The translations under genes and the position numbers were made by a program. Positions 36,662 through 45,943 of a stretch of DNA of 64,000 nt are shown here, piece by piece. The stretch lies in the NCBI GenBank assembly GCA_026986005.1, contig JALSPK010000194.1, positions 1 to 64,000 of the forward strand. The letters run 5' to 3'. Numbering within the stretch: position 1 is the first letter of the stretch; the number at the start of each line of letters is the position of its first letter. The notes under the pieces are model-generated. The model ran no database searches. It saw only the letters and a program-made list of their open reading frames with translations, and was not told the DNA's origin. This DNA is from Saprospiraceae bacterium. Lineage in GTDB: Bacteria; Bacteroidota; Bacteroidia; Chitinophagales; Saprospiraceae.

Positions 36662-37510
36662 CTAATTATATCTTCCTCTATCAGAAAGCAGAAGATATTT
36701 TCTCACTATTGAATTTATAAATACCGGTGGTGTTAAAATACTTAATATCACAATAATAATCACAATAAATGCTACCGTTTTAAAATCAATAATCGAATTC
36801 AATATATCGTATTTGAAATCTAAAAACACTAAAACTATAACAAGTAATAAGGTAGAGATAACAGCAGAAAGGAAGCCTATTTTTACAGCTAACTTGATGT
36901 AAGGTCTCTTTACAAATGATGGACTGGCCCCAATTAGTTCCATAGTCTTAATTGTAAATCTATCGGCATGCAGTATAAATTTAAGGTTATTATATATCAA
37001 AATAAATGAGATAAGAATAAAAACAATTCCCAAAAACAGAAATATTGAATTTAGATTGATAAGATTATTTTTCAAACTTTCAATACTTTCTTTTTCAAAA
37101 GTGCATTTGTCGATTGTATAATTTTTCTCAAGCTCAGCTATGAGATTTTTTTCTTTTGCTGCAGCGATAAAATCATTTTTTAATTTAAATCTAATAATAT
37201 CTTTTAAGGGATTAGTTTCATCGTTTAAAAGGATACCTTCACCTAATTCTTTGGACAATAACTTAATACCATCAGCCTTTGATATAAAATTCACATCAAA
37301 TATATAGTCCCTTGTTTTAAAATCAGTAATTAATTCATCCAATTCTCCTTGACTAAGGCTATCTTTTAACTCAACGATGAATGGTGTTTTCTCATTAACA
37401 ATTTTAACCATATTATTGATATGAATGAGGATGATTAAATACACAGCTAAAACAAATAATGAAATAGATAAGCTCAAGACTGACAATATAGTTCCGGGTT
37501 TAAATCTCAT
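36662..37510 (-). CDS. ftsX: cell-division permease-like protein FtsX
   Basis: 282 residues with the FtsX layout: one membrane helix near residues 8-29, an extracellular domain (about 38-155, FIVELKDSLSQGELDEL), then three helices (about 160-180, 210-232 and 240-262) with the FtsX motif KTMELIGASPSFVKRPY between the second and third. FtsX works with FtsE to regulate peptidoglycan hydrolysis at division. ftsE is not adjacent here, which I note without inferring loss. Convergent with purE across a 52-bp spacer. Confidence 0.92.
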   Translation of the reverse strand: MRFKPGTILSVLSLSISLFVLAVYLIILIHINNMVKIVNEKTPFIVELKDSLSQGELDELITDFKTRDYIFDVNFISKADGIKLLSKELGEGILLNDETNPLKDIIRFKLKNDFIAAAKEKNLIAELEKNYTIDKCTFEKESIESLKNNLINLNSIFLFLGIVFILISFILIYNNLKFILHADRFTIKTMELIGASPSFVKRPYIKLAVKIGFLSAVISTLLLVIVLVFLDFKYDILNSIIDFKTVAFIVIIIVILSILTPPVFINSIVRKYLLLSDRGRYN

Positions 37511-37593
37511 TGACTCTTTTTTAAATAGTAAGCGAAGATAAATATTTCTTTAGGAAGTTTGTTAAAAAAACAAAAGTTTCTATAATTTTAGCT

Positions 37594-37601
37594 TAAATTT
37601 G
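37594..37601 (+). promoter_or_regulatory. -7 promoter element TAAATTTG before kdsA
   Basis: TAAATTTG matches TANNTTTG, predicting a start near 37608 and a leader of about 20 nt before the kdsA ATG. The only nearby TTTG is 32 bp upstream, too far for a good -33 box. Confidence 0.4.
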
Positions 37602-37626
37602 TATAAATTTAAAAAAAATAAACCGC

Positions 37627-38427
37627 ATGTTATACAACAGTCTGAAAACAAATAAAAACTTCTTTTTAATTGCCGGCCCATGCGCTATCGAAGGCGAACA
37701 AATGGCATTTGATATAGCTGGAGAAATAAAAATAATATGTGAAAAACACGATATACAGTATGTATTTAAAGGTTCATACAGAAAAGCCAATCGCTCCAGA
37801 TTAGATTCTTTTACTGGGATAGGTGACATCGCAGCTTTGGAAATATTGAAAAAGATAAAAGACGATTTTACTATTCCTGTTACTACGGATATCCATAGTG
37901 CAGAAGAAGCAATTATAGCATCAAAATATGTAGATATCTTGCAAATTCCGGCTTTTTTATGTAGACAAACCGACTTATTGGTAGCAGCGGCCAAAACAAA
38001 TAAAATAATAAGTATTAAAAAAGGTCAATTCCTATCTCCCGAATCCATGAAATTTGCGTTGGATAAACTGATAAAAAGTGGTAATCATAAGGCAATGCTT
38101 ATAGATAGAGGGACTATGTTTGGCTACAGTGATTTAGTCGTTGATTTTAGAGGGATTCCAAGAATGCAAAATTATGATGTCCCTGTAATCATGGACTGCA
38201 CCCATTCTCTACAAAAACCGAATACTTCTTCAGGTGTGACAGGTGGAGACCCTGAAATGATTGAAACAATAGCAAGAGCTGCCATTGCTACCGGAGCTGA
38301 CGGTCTATTCATTGAGACTCATCCAAGCCCTGAAATAGCAAAATCAGACGGTGCAAATATGTTAAAATTAAACAAATTGGAGAAAATGATAGAGACTCTG
38401 ATAAAAATAAGGAAAGCCATAATGTAA
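37627..38427 (+). CDS. kdsA: 3-deoxy-8-phosphooctulonate synthase
   Basis: 266 residues. The DAHP/KDOPS fold is marked by LIAGPCAIEGEQMAFDIA (about 13-30), FKGSYRKANRSRLDSFTGIG (about 49-68), TTDIHSAEEA, LQIPAFLCRQTDLL, IDRGTMFGYSDLVVDFRG and DCTHSLQKPN. It condenses PEP with arabinose-5-phosphate to make Kdo-8-phosphate for lipopolysaccharide. It implies that the organism makes a Kdo-containing LPS core. Confidence 0.97.
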   Translation: MLYNSLKTNKNFFLIAGPCAIEGEQMAFDIAGEIKIICEKHDIQYVFKGSYRKANRSRLDSFTGIGDIAALEILKKIKDDFTIPVTTDIHSAEEAIIASKYVDILQIPAFLCRQTDLLVAAAKTNKIISIKKGQFLSPESMKFALDKLIKSGNHKAMLIDRGTMFGYSDLVVDFRGIPRMQNYDVPVIMDCTHSLQKPNTSSGVTGGDPEMIETIARAAIATGADGLFIETHPSPEIAKSDGANMLKLNKLEKMIETLIKIRKAIM

Positions 38428-38476
38428 AAAAATATCTCATACATACAATGGATTATTTTTGCACAATCAAAAACAT

Positions 38477-39178
38477 TCATTCTTCTTCGTCATTAAGCAG
38501 AGGCATCCCCAATATTCGCAAATAGACATTAGCTACAGTTTTTACATCTTTTTCACAATATATTTTTATTCTTTCCAAATCATTTTCTTCCCAATAAACT
38601 TTTCCAACCTGACTACCATCTATATCGTCTTTAGGTGATTTTATTCCAAGCACATTAGCCAGCAAATTGAGGGAGGTATAATTTTTATAATCACCAAATT
38701 TCCACATCTCCAAAGTATCCAAAAGATGTTTGGTCTCCCAAGGCTTTTTACCCATCACATTTAAGATATTTGGTATTTTCATTCCATTAATAATTAACCT
38801 CCTACATATAAACGGTATATCAAATTCTTTAATATTATGACCGCATAAGCTATTTGACATAGGATTATTGAAATAATTGTCCAATACATCTACAAATTGA
38901 TTTAGAATCACTTTTTCATCATGATCGTAAAATGATTTCAATCTCAATTCATTAGCATTATTAATATATCCTACAGAGATGCAAACAATTTTAGCAAATT
39001 CTGCATATATCCCTGCTTTTTCAATATAAATATCTTCTACAGAAGAGCTATCTTCATCTTTTAACCAATATTTGCTTTTTTTCTTCCACAATTCCTGAAA
39101 TTCTAGATTTAATTTTCCGAAATCACTAGTAATTGATACTGTCTCAATATCCAAGAATAGTATTTTATTTAATTCCAT
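38477..39178 (-). CDS. DEDD-family 3'-5' exonuclease (PolB-like)
   Basis: 233 residues. The DEDD catalytic motifs are all visible: LFLDIETVS (ExoI, D and E, about 8-16), LCGHNIKEFDIPFICRRL (ExoII, about 110-127, with the Asp) and YCEKDVKTVANVYLR (ExoIII, about 205-219, the last Asp). The family covers predicted exonucleases related to the DNA polymerase B proofreading domain, acting on nucleic acid 3' ends. It has no polymerase part. Confidence 0.9.
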   Translation of the reverse strand: MELNKILFLDIETVSITSDFGKLNLEFQELWKKKSKYWLKDEDSSSVEDIYIEKAGIYAEFAKIVCISVGYINNANELRLKSFYDHDEKVILNQFVDVLDNYFNNPMSNSLCGHNIKEFDIPFICRRLIINGMKIPNILNVMGKKPWETKHLLDTLEMWKFGDYKNYTSLNLLANVLGIKSPKDDIDGSQVGKVYWEENDLERIKIYCEKDVKTVANVYLRILGMPLLNDEEE

Positions 39179-39405
39179 TTGGTATGATTTTTACAACAAA
39201 AAAGGTGATTAAAACGCTAAAACTCCATAGTACTTAAAGCCCTAATCATGCTTATTTTCTAAAACCTGTCAATATTACCATTTACTGATCATCCAAATCA
39301 ATAAAGTTTTCACTATTGAGAAAAAAACCTAATTGACAATCTAGTCAAAGACTCCATCACTAGAAATGAGCTAGCATCAGAGTATGCCTTGCAGATTTAA
39401 TATAA

Positions 39406-40800
39406 TCAATCCATACTTCCTATCATCTTTTCCGGTTTTACCCATTCATCAAATTCCTGTTCTGTAAGGTAACCCAATGTCAATGCCGCCTCTTTTAATG
39501 TTGTATCCTCTTTGTATGCTTTTTTTGCTATTTCGGAAGCTTTGTCGTAACCGATATGGGTATTCAATGCTGTCACAAGCATCAAGGAATTATTAAGATG
39601 CTCCTTGATCCTCTTATAATTTGGTTTGAGCCCAAGCACCAAATTCTTTGTAAAGCTCCTTGCTGCATCCCCAATTAACTTAGCTGACATTAGGAAATTA
39701 AAAATAATCATTGGCTTATAAACATTAAGTTCAAATTGTCCGTTCAGACCTCCAACAGTGATCGCAACATCATTGCCCATCACCTGTGCCATTGCCATAG
39801 TCAATGCCTCTACCTGTGTGGGATTAACTTTTCCAGGCATGATAGAAGAACCGGGCTCATTAGCCGGAATTATCAATTCACCAATACCACTCCTAGGACC
39901 TGAAGCAAGCATTCTTATATCATTACCTATTTTGAATAGCGATACAGCAATTGTCTTCAATGCTCCATGAGCTTCGACTATTGCATCTTTTGAAGCCAAT
40001 AGTTCGTATTTGTTCTCTCCTGTCACAAATGGGAAACCCGATAGTTTAGCGATGTTTTTTGCAACCAATTCAGCATATCCTTTTGGTGTATTCAAGCCTG
40101 TCCCCACTGCTGTACCACCCAATGCCAATTCTGAAAGATGTGCTAAAGTATTTTTTATAGCTCTGATTCCATGATCTATTTGAGAAACATATCCTGACAA
40201 TTCCTGACCAATAGTAAGAGGTGTTGCATCCATAAAATGAGTACGCCCAATCTTCACCACATCCATATATTCCTTAGATTTTTTATTCAATTCATCTCTC
40301 AGGCTCTCTAAACTCGGAATTGTGTTTTTCATTAAAATTGTATATGCTGCAATATGCATAGCCGTAGGAAAAGTATCATTAGATGACTGTGATTTATTGA
40401 CGTCGTCATTTGGATGTACTTTTTTATTTTCATCTGTAAGTTTGCCACCCAATAGCACATGTGCTCGGTTAGCAATCACTTCGTTTAGATTCATATTAGA
40501 TTGAGTACCTGAACCCGTTTGCCAAACTACTAATGGAAATTGATCATCAAGTTTACCTGCCGAGACCTCATCAGTCACAGTCATTATAATATCCCTTTTA
40601 TCCTCTGCCAATACACCTAACTCACAATTTGTTATAGCAGCTGCTTTTTTCAATATAGCAAAAGCTCTAATAATCTCTTCAGGCATTTTCTGTCCTCCGA
40701 TTTTAAAGTTTTGGAATGAACGCTGAGTTTGAGCACCCCAATATTTATCAGCAGGTACATCCACATATCCAATACTGTCTTTTTCTTTTCTATATTCCAT
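39406..40800 (-). CDS. fumC: fumarate hydratase, class II
   Basis: About 464 residues from the ATG at 40800 ([28 protein letters not shown] aligns with known starts). The frame extends 60 bp further, but that part lies over a -7 promoter element (40844-40837) and does not resemble fumarase. Signature blocks: [14 protein letters not shown] (about 95-108), [20 protein letters not shown] and [16 protein letters not shown] (about 300-315, the class II fumarase/aspartase loop with the catalytic Ser). It hydrates fumarate to malate in the TCA cycle. The 227 bp after the stop contain no gene. Confidence 0.95.
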   Translation of the reverse strand: MEYRKEKDSIGYVDVPADKYWGAQTQRSFQNFKIGGQKMPEEIIRAFAILKKAAAITNCELGVLAEDKRDIIMTVTDEVSAGKLDDQFPLVVWQTGSGTQSNMNLNEVIANRAHVLLGGKLTDENKKVHPNDDVNKSQSSNDTFPTAMHIAAYTILMKNTIPSLESLRDELNKKSKEYMDVVKIGRTHFMDATPLTIGQELSGYVSQIDHGIRAIKNTLAHLSELALGGTAVGTGLNTPKGYAELVAKNIAKLSGFPFVTGENKYELLASKDAIVEAHGALKTIAVSLFKIGNDIRMLASGPRSGIGELIIPANEPGSSIMPGKVNPTQVEALTMAMAQVMGNDVAITVGGLNGQFELNVYKPMIIFNFLMSAKLIGDAARSFTKNLVLGLKPNYKRIKEHLNNSLMLVTALNTHIGYDKASEIAKKAYKEDTTLKEAALTLGYLTEQEFDEWVKPEKMIGSMD

Positions 40801-40836
40801 TTGTATGATATTTATTAACATTAAAAAATAATAGGA

Positions 40837-40844
40837 CAAATGTA
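40837..40844 (-). promoter_or_regulatory. -7 promoter element TACATTTG before fumC
   Basis: TACATTTG on the minus strand matches TANNTTTG. It sits inside the longer open frame and so argues for the ATG at 40800. The nearest TTG is 13 bp upstream, closer than usual. Confidence 0.4.
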
Positions 40845-41009
40845 CAAAAAAAAACCACAAATAATATCCTAATTGTTAGTCAAGCACACTATTTTTAATA
40901 CTTTCTAAATTGGAAATAATTATTCCTGATATTTTGTGTCTATTATAAAACACTTAGGTTTTTCCTTTCCTAAAACTTCTTACCTCATATAGATTTTTAA
41001 GATAAATAG

Positions 41010-41039
41010 TTGTTTAACCATCTAAATTGCCTATTTTTG
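41010..41039 (+). promoter_or_regulatory. promoter of the phosphatase-like gene (TTG-N19-TATTTTTG)
   Basis: TTG (41010-41012) and TATTTTTG (41032-41039) are 19 bp apart, a full match to the Bacteroidetes consensus. The predicted start is near 41046, leaving an 11-nt leader. Confidence 0.6.
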
Positions 41040-41056
41040 TTCTAAAATAAACCTAT

Positions 41057-41692
41057 ATGCTTTTATACAAAGACATACAAGAATTCATCAAAACCATTGA
41101 TTTATCAGATATTGACAATAAACGTATAACTTTACTTAAAGAGCTGGCTTCGTACATTGATAACGAACAAAATATATTCACTAATCTCATTTTTATTTGT
41201 ACACACAATTCGCGTAGAAGCATTTTAGCCCAGGTCTGGGCACAGACTTTTGCTTCATATTTCAATCTCAAAGAAATTAATTGCTATTCCGGTGGAACCG
41301 AAGCTACCGAGGTGTACGCCAAAATAGTGGAAACTTTAAGCGAAACAGGATTTAAGACCAAAATTATTTCAAAAGAAAAAAATCCTGTATCTTTAATAAA
41401 ATATTCTGACAATATGCCTCCAATCGTTGTCTTTTCGAAAAAATACAACCATCTTTTCAATCCACAAAATGCTTTTTGTGCAATAATGACCTGTTCTGAT
41501 GCTGATAGTAATTGTCCTGTTGTTGTTGGTGCGAAAAATAGAATATCTCTTACATACGAAGACCCTAAGATTTTTGACGCAACAGACTTGAAAACAAAAA
41601 AGTACTACGAGAGAAATCTGCAAATAGCCAAAGAGATGTATTTTGTTTTCTCACAAATTTCAAGTATCAGGATAAAAAAAGCTAAAAAATAA
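41057..41692 (+). CDS. low-molecular-weight protein tyrosine phosphatase-like protein
   Basis: 211 residues. The phosphate loop is FICTHNSRRS, with Cys48 and Arg54 forming CX5R as in LMW phosphatases and thioredoxin-type arsenate reductases. A later TYEDPKIFD provides the Asp-Pro general-acid loop. It is longer than classic LMW-PTPs (about 150 residues) because of a 40-residue N-terminal helical part. The Cys-Thr-His-Asn-Ser form is common in Bacteroidetes arsenate-reductase-like proteins. Whether it removes phosphate from Tyr or reduces arsenate is undecided; no ars genes are adjacent. Confidence 0.83.
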   Translation: MLLYKDIQEFIKTIDLSDIDNKRITLLKELASYIDNEQNIFTNLIFICTHNSRRSILAQVWAQTFASYFNLKEINCYSGGTEATEVYAKIVETLSETGFKTKIISKEKNPVSLIKYSDNMPPIVVFSKKYNHLFNPQNAFCAIMTCSDADSNCPVVVGAKNRISLTYEDPKIFDATDLKTKKYYERNLQIAKEMYFVFSQISSIRIKKAKK

Positions 41693-41757
41693 AATATTAA
41701 AAAAAAATATGTGTTTTAGTGGAAGCTTTTAAAACATTATATAACTTTGCGTGCAAT

Positions 41758-43797
41758 ATGGAATTTATATATCCAAATTTTCTATGGGCTTTAGCTGCGA
41801 TTTTGATACCAATCATTATCCACTTATTCTATTTCAAAAGATTTAAAAAAGTCTATTTTTCCAATACTAAGTTTCTAAAAGAAATAAAAGAGGAGACTAC
41901 CAACAAGAATAAAATCAAAAATCTATTGGTTTTACTTTCTCGAATTTTAGCAATAGTTTTCCTCGTATTGGCATTTGCTCAACCTTATATACCTATAGGT
42001 GAAAAAATAAAAAAGGGGACTGTTGGCGTTAGTATGTTTATTGACAATTCATTTAGTATGCAAACTATGAGTGAGGATGTGCCGTTAATAGACAAGGCAA
42101 AAAAAACAGCTACACAGATAATAAAAGGCTTTCCTGAAGACACCAAGTTTCAAATTTTAACCAATAAATTATTTGGTAGCGAACAAAAATGGATAGACAG
42201 ACAAAACGCTTTGGACAAAATCAATGAAATAAAGCTCAGCCCTTTGGTTAAAACCCTTAAATCTATATCAAAAAGACAAAATCAAGCTCTTGAAAGCAAT
42301 GAAATCGACAATAAGTACATTTATTGGATTTCAGATCTTCAAACTCCTATTTTCGATGTTGATTCTGCGGATATTGACACTTTTGTAGAGTATAATATTA
42401 TAGCATTGCAACCTGTTAGAGAAAAAAACCTAAGTATAGATAGCTGTTTCTGGATCAATCCTGTTCCTATCGTTAACCAGATAAATAAATTGGTGATTAA
42501 GATTAGTAATCATTGTGATGAGGATATTACAGATATTCCAATTAATATAGAATACAACCAACAAAACTATCCTTCAGGCAAGATTGACATCTCAAAAAAT
42601 TCATCCAAAACAGATACTATTGATCTAAGAATAAAATCTTTGGGATGGAATGTTGCTAAGATCAATATAAAGGACTACCCGGTCGTCTTTGATGACAATT
42701 ATTATATTGCGTTCAATGTTCCTAACAAGGTAAATATATTAAATATAAACAACAAAACTCAAGCCAATACTTATCTCAAAGCTGTTTTCCAAACAAATCC
42801 AATATTTCAATTCAAACACGAGAATGTAAATAAAATCAACTATTCAGGAATAGAAAAAAACAATCTAATCATTTTAGAAGATATTGAAAGTATCTCCTCA
42901 GGATTAAAAAATTCATTAATAGAAGCAATAGCGAATGGCGTTAACGTTTTGATTTTTCCTTCAAGAAACACAAACATCAAATCATATAATGACTTTTTAA
43001 GCGCTTTAAACGCTAATATTCTTACTGAATATAAAAATGAAGAAAATGCTGCAAGTGATTTAAATAAAAATGAATTTGTATTTAAAGATGTCTATGATAA
43101 AATAACAAAAAATATAAATCCTATCAATGTAAAAGGTAGTTTTACCATTACTAAATTTCAATCTAGCAATAAATACCATGTCATAAAATTCAGAAATGGA
43201 GAATCATTTATAGATCGCTTCAATTACAAAAACGGCAATTTATTTTTATGCTCAAGTCCATTTTCTGTAGATTATAATGATTTGGCTAAAAACCCAGATA
43301 TCTTTATCCCGATGATATTCAAAATGTCTATTTTTACAAATAAAAACGAAAGGCTATCATACACTATCGGTAGTGACAAAAGCATTGAAATAAATAATAT
43401 CAAATCATCAGACAAAGGGCTAGTAAAGATAATAGGGGCTCAAACGGAATTTATTCCTAAGCAGTTTAATACCACTAATGGTCTAAAATTATTTATCAAC
43501 GATGAAATTTCGAAATCAGGTGTGTACAACATAGAGATTAACAATAATATCATAAGGAAAATAGCTTTAAATTATGACCGAATAGAATCGAAATTATCTT
43601 ATATCTCTGAGGAGAAAATAAACACAACCCTCGGTAAAAAAATAAATTATTTTGGCAAAAGCGATGGACATATTAATTTTACCCAACTAATAGACTCAAA
43701 ACAACGCGGTATCGAATTGTGGAAATGGGCTATAATACTCGCCCTACTCTTTTTAGCAATTGAAATTATACTTTTAAGGTTTTGGAAAAACAAATAA
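41758..43797 (+). CDS. BatA/VWA-like membrane protein
   Basis: 679 residues from ATG 41758. The BatA N-terminal double-membrane domain (YPNFLWALAAILIPIIIHLFYF; about 8-25, second helix about 60-77) is followed by a von Willebrand A-like domain with the metal-site pattern FIDNSFSM (D-x-S-x-S, about 92-96). A long periplasmic region follows, and a last hydrophobic helix lies near the C-terminus. A GTG at 41719 would add 13 residues, but a TAACTTTG element lies between (41742-41749), so I prefer 41758. Such proteins belong to Bat-type aerotolerance or surface-assembly sets, but here the partner is the dihydroorotase-like gene 10 bp downstream. Confidence 0.85.
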   Translation: MEFIYPNFLWALAAILIPIIIHLFYFKRFKKVYFSNTKFLKEIKEETTNKNKIKNLLVLLSRILAIVFLVLAFAQPYIPIGEKIKKGTVGVSMFIDNSFSMQTMSEDVPLIDKAKKTATQIIKGFPEDTKFQILTNKLFGSEQKWIDRQNALDKINEIKLSPLVKTLKSISKRQNQALESNEIDNKYIYWISDLQTPIFDVDSADIDTFVEYNIIALQPVREKNLSIDSCFWINPVPIVNQINKLVIKISNHCDEDITDIPINIEYNQQNYPSGKIDISKNSSKTDTIDLRIKSLGWNVAKINIKDYPVVFDDNYYIAFNVPNKVNILNINNKTQANTYLKAVFQTNPIFQFKHENVNKINYSGIEKNNLIILEDIESISSGLKNSLIEAIANGVNVLIFPSRNTNIKSYNDFLSALNANILTEYKNEENAASDLNKNEFVFKDVYDKITKNINPINVKGSFTITKFQSSNKYHVIKFRNGESFIDRFNYKNGNLFLCSSPFSVDYNDLAKNPDIFIPMIFKMSIFTNKNERLSYTIGSDKSIEINNIKSSDKGLVKIIGAQTEFIPKQFNTTNGLKLFINDEISKSGVYNIEINNNIIRKIALNYDRIESKLSYISEEKINTTLGKKINYFGKSDGHINFTQLIDSKQRGIELWKWAIILALLFLAIEIILLRFWKNK

Positions 43798-43807
43798 ATT
43801 AGCAGAG

Positions 43808-45073
43808 ATGAATGTATTAATCAAAAATGTAACTGTATTAGATAAATATTCTCGATTTCACAATAAAAAAGTCAATATTCACATCGTACAAGGTAAAATC
43901 AAACAAATAGGTAATACCAATGGTAATACAAAATCCAAAACAATCGAAGGGAAAAATCTTTATGTATCTCCGGGTTGGTTTGATATAGGTACTAGATTAA
44001 CAGAGCCAGGACACGAAAACCTTGATGATCTAGATACTCTCTCTCAATCCGCGTCTAAGGGAGGATTCACGGGACTTGCCGTGTTCCCAAATACTAATCC
44101 TGTAGTAGATAACAAATCAATCGTTACTACTATATTGTCCAAATCATCAAACAAAATTACAGATATCTTTCCAATAGCTGCAATCACTAACACAAATAAT
44201 GGTTTGGAATTGTCTGAAATGATAGACTTATACAAACACGGCGCAATTGCATTTTCTGACGGCAAAACACCTTTGGCTCATGCAGGAGTAATGTCTAGAG
44301 CATTAAATTACTCGTCTAATCTACCAACACCTATTATCAATCACCCTGAAGATATGAATATAAGTGAGAGCGGTATCTTAAACGAGGGAAAAATGAGCGT
44401 CTACTTGGGAATGAAAGGCCGTCCGTCTATTGCGGAAATATCAATGGTACAAAGAGATATCTTATTGAGTGAATACAATGAAGCTCAATTGATATCGCAT
44501 ATGATAAGCACTAGTGAATCAGTAAAATTAATAAAAGCTGCAAAAAGAAAAAAGATCAAGATAAATGCAACCGTATCTTATCACAATCTTGTCGCTGATG
44601 AAGATGTGTTGAAGGATTTTGACTCAATGCACAAAGTTATTCCTCCTTTGAGAACAAAACGAGATAAAAACAACCTAATTAAAGGTATATTGGATAACAC
44701 AATAGATGCTATTGTATCAAACCATTACCCTCTGGATATTGAGGACAAAAGAAAAGCATTTTTTGACACAAAATACGGGGCAATCGGTCTTGAAAATATG
44801 TTTAGCACATTAAATACAATAATTGGAGCTAAAGTATCACTTGAAGTACTTATTGACAAAATTTCAAATAAGCCAAGAGAGATTTTAGGGCTAAATCCGG
44901 TAATATTAGAAGAGGGGAAAATAGCTAATCTTACAATTTTTACCCCTAATGAAGATTTTATCTTTACTGAAAATGAAATTAAATCAAAATCTAAAAATTC
45001 ACCTTTTATCGGACAAAAACTTACCGGAAAAGTACTTGGAGTGATAAATAAAGGAATGTTGAAGATGGTCTAA
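43808..45073 (+). CDS. dihydroorotase-like protein lacking metal ligands
   Basis: 421 residues of the amidohydrolase/dihydroorotase type (VSPGWFDIGTRLTEPG at 53-68, GAIAFSDGKTPLAH, IGLENMFSTLNT, KISNKPREILGL). The zinc-binding His-x-His is absent: the sequence is DIGTR (59-63), with Gly61 and Arg63 at the ligand positions. The late ATDHAPH block of active enzymes reads SNHYPLD. It therefore almost certainly cannot catalyse dihydroorotate formation. Such pseudo-dihydroorotases elsewhere serve as structural partners of aspartate transcarbamoylase; that role is possible but unproven here. It follows the BatA-like gene as an operon. Confidence 0.88.
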   Translation: MNVLIKNVTVLDKYSRFHNKKVNIHIVQGKIKQIGNTNGNTKSKTIEGKNLYVSPGWFDIGTRLTEPGHENLDDLDTLSQSASKGGFTGLAVFPNTNPVVDNKSIVTTILSKSSNKITDIFPIAAITNTNNGLELSEMIDLYKHGAIAFSDGKTPLAHAGVMSRALNYSSNLPTPIINHPEDMNISESGILNEGKMSVYLGMKGRPSIAEISMVQRDILLSEYNEAQLISHMISTSESVKLIKAAKRKKIKINATVSYHNLVADEDVLKDFDSMHKVIPPLRTKRDKNNLIKGILDNTIDAIVSNHYPLDIEDKRKAFFDTKYGAIGLENMFSTLNTIIGAKVSLEVLIDKISNKPREILGLNPVILEEGKIANLTIFTPNEDFIFTENEIKSKSKNSPFIGQKLTGKVLGVINKGMLKMV

Positions 45074-45106
45074 AAATAGATTTGCATATAATCATTCAAC
45101 TCCAAA

Positions 45107-45451
45107 TTATGACTTATCAGACCAAACCCCCAGTTCATTCCCAGTTGGATCAATAAAGTGAAATCTTTTCCCTCCCGGAAATTCGAATGTGTCTTTTGAA
45201 ATCCTTCCTCCATTTTTGACTACTTCCTTCTTTACAAATTCAAGATCTTTGGAATAAATCACTACTAGTGCACCATTTGATGTGACTTCATCTGTTTGTT
45301 GAAAACCTCCATAGACACCGCTTTCAGAAAATGAAGCATACGTATCTCCATAATCTTTAAAAGCCCAATCAAAAGTTTTTTTATAAAAGGTTTTAGTTAG
45401 TTCGAGATTATTGGTTTTAAATTCAATATAGCTTATGTGGTTATTTTTCAT
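45107..45451 (-). CDS. VOC-family glyoxalase-like protein
   Basis: 114 residues, one vicinal-oxygen-chelate module: ISYIEFKTNNLELTKTFYKKTF at the start, then GVYGGFQQ, ALVVIYSKDLEFVKKEVVKNG and HFIDPTGNELGVW at the end (the Glu as putative metal ligand). It is related to glyoxalase and bleomycin-resistance proteins, probably acting as a dimer. Substrate unknown. It overlaps no neighbour and is convergent with the pseudo-dihydroorotase gene over 33 bp. Confidence 0.9.
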   Translation of the reverse strand: MKNNHISYIEFKTNNLELTKTFYKKTFDWAFKDYGDTYASFSESGVYGGFQQTDEVTSNGALVVIYSKDLEFVKKEVVKNGGRISKDTFEFPGGKRFHFIDPTGNELGVWSDKS

Positions 45452-45525
45452 AGCATGATTAGTTTTAGTTTTGTTTTAGATTATCTTTAAATAAATAACA
45501 ATATTTTACTAACATTGTTGTGTTA

Positions 45526-45927
45526 TCAATTCATATACTTTCTCAATATTTCAAGAAGAGCATCCTTGGGCAATCGTGTCTTGAGATATTGCTTCAAAAG
45601 ACTAATCATATCCCTTACCATTACCTCATTAAATCCCAATTTCAATCCGGCTAAATAGACATGCTCTTCTTCTACCTTACTTATATCCCCATCTATTCTC
45701 ATTGAAAACAGCATGTAGTACAATATCTGCATTCTCTCTTGTTCAGAGGCAGGAGGTATCAATGCATATTTTTTGGGATTATCCAATACTGCTTCCATTT
45801 CAGACTGTGACAAACCCAATACTTTTCCTACATTAACTAAATATTTACTCTCAATGTTATTAAAATCATTGTCTGCTTTATTCATCGAATAGATTAATGA
45901 AAATATAGCTTTATTGCGATCTTCCAT
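45526..45927 (-). CDS. TerB-like helical protein
   Basis: 133 residues, all-helical. MNKADNDFNNIESKYLVNVGKVLG and MRIDGDISKVEEEHVYLAG are two similar helix pairs with the acidic Asp-x-Asp pattern of TerB tellurite-resistance-like domains, which resemble DjlA N-termini. It may be a small metal-binding adaptor. The gene sits 16 bp downstream of the cysteine peptidase gene, so co-transcription is likely. No Ter operon genes are present. Confidence 0.72.
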   Translation of the reverse strand: MEDRNKAIFSLIYSMNKADNDFNNIESKYLVNVGKVLGLSQSEMEAVLDNPKKYALIPPASEQERMQILYYMLFSMRIDGDISKVEEEHVYLAGLKLGFNEVMVRDMISLLKQYLKTRLPKDALLEILRKYMN

Positions 45928-45943
45928 TTTAACAAATTTTCAA

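Noticed and set aside
36662-37510. loss of ftsE inferred from its absence beside ftsX
   Set aside because: In many Bacteroidetes ftsE and ftsX may be unlinked; absence from the window says nothing about the genome.
39406-40860. fumarase start at 40860
   Set aside because: The first 20 residues are hydrophobic and unlike fumarase, and a TANNTTTG box lies within them; ATG 40800 is preferred.
45526-45927. tellurite resistance system
   Set aside because: A single TerB-like protein without other ter genes cannot support that function.
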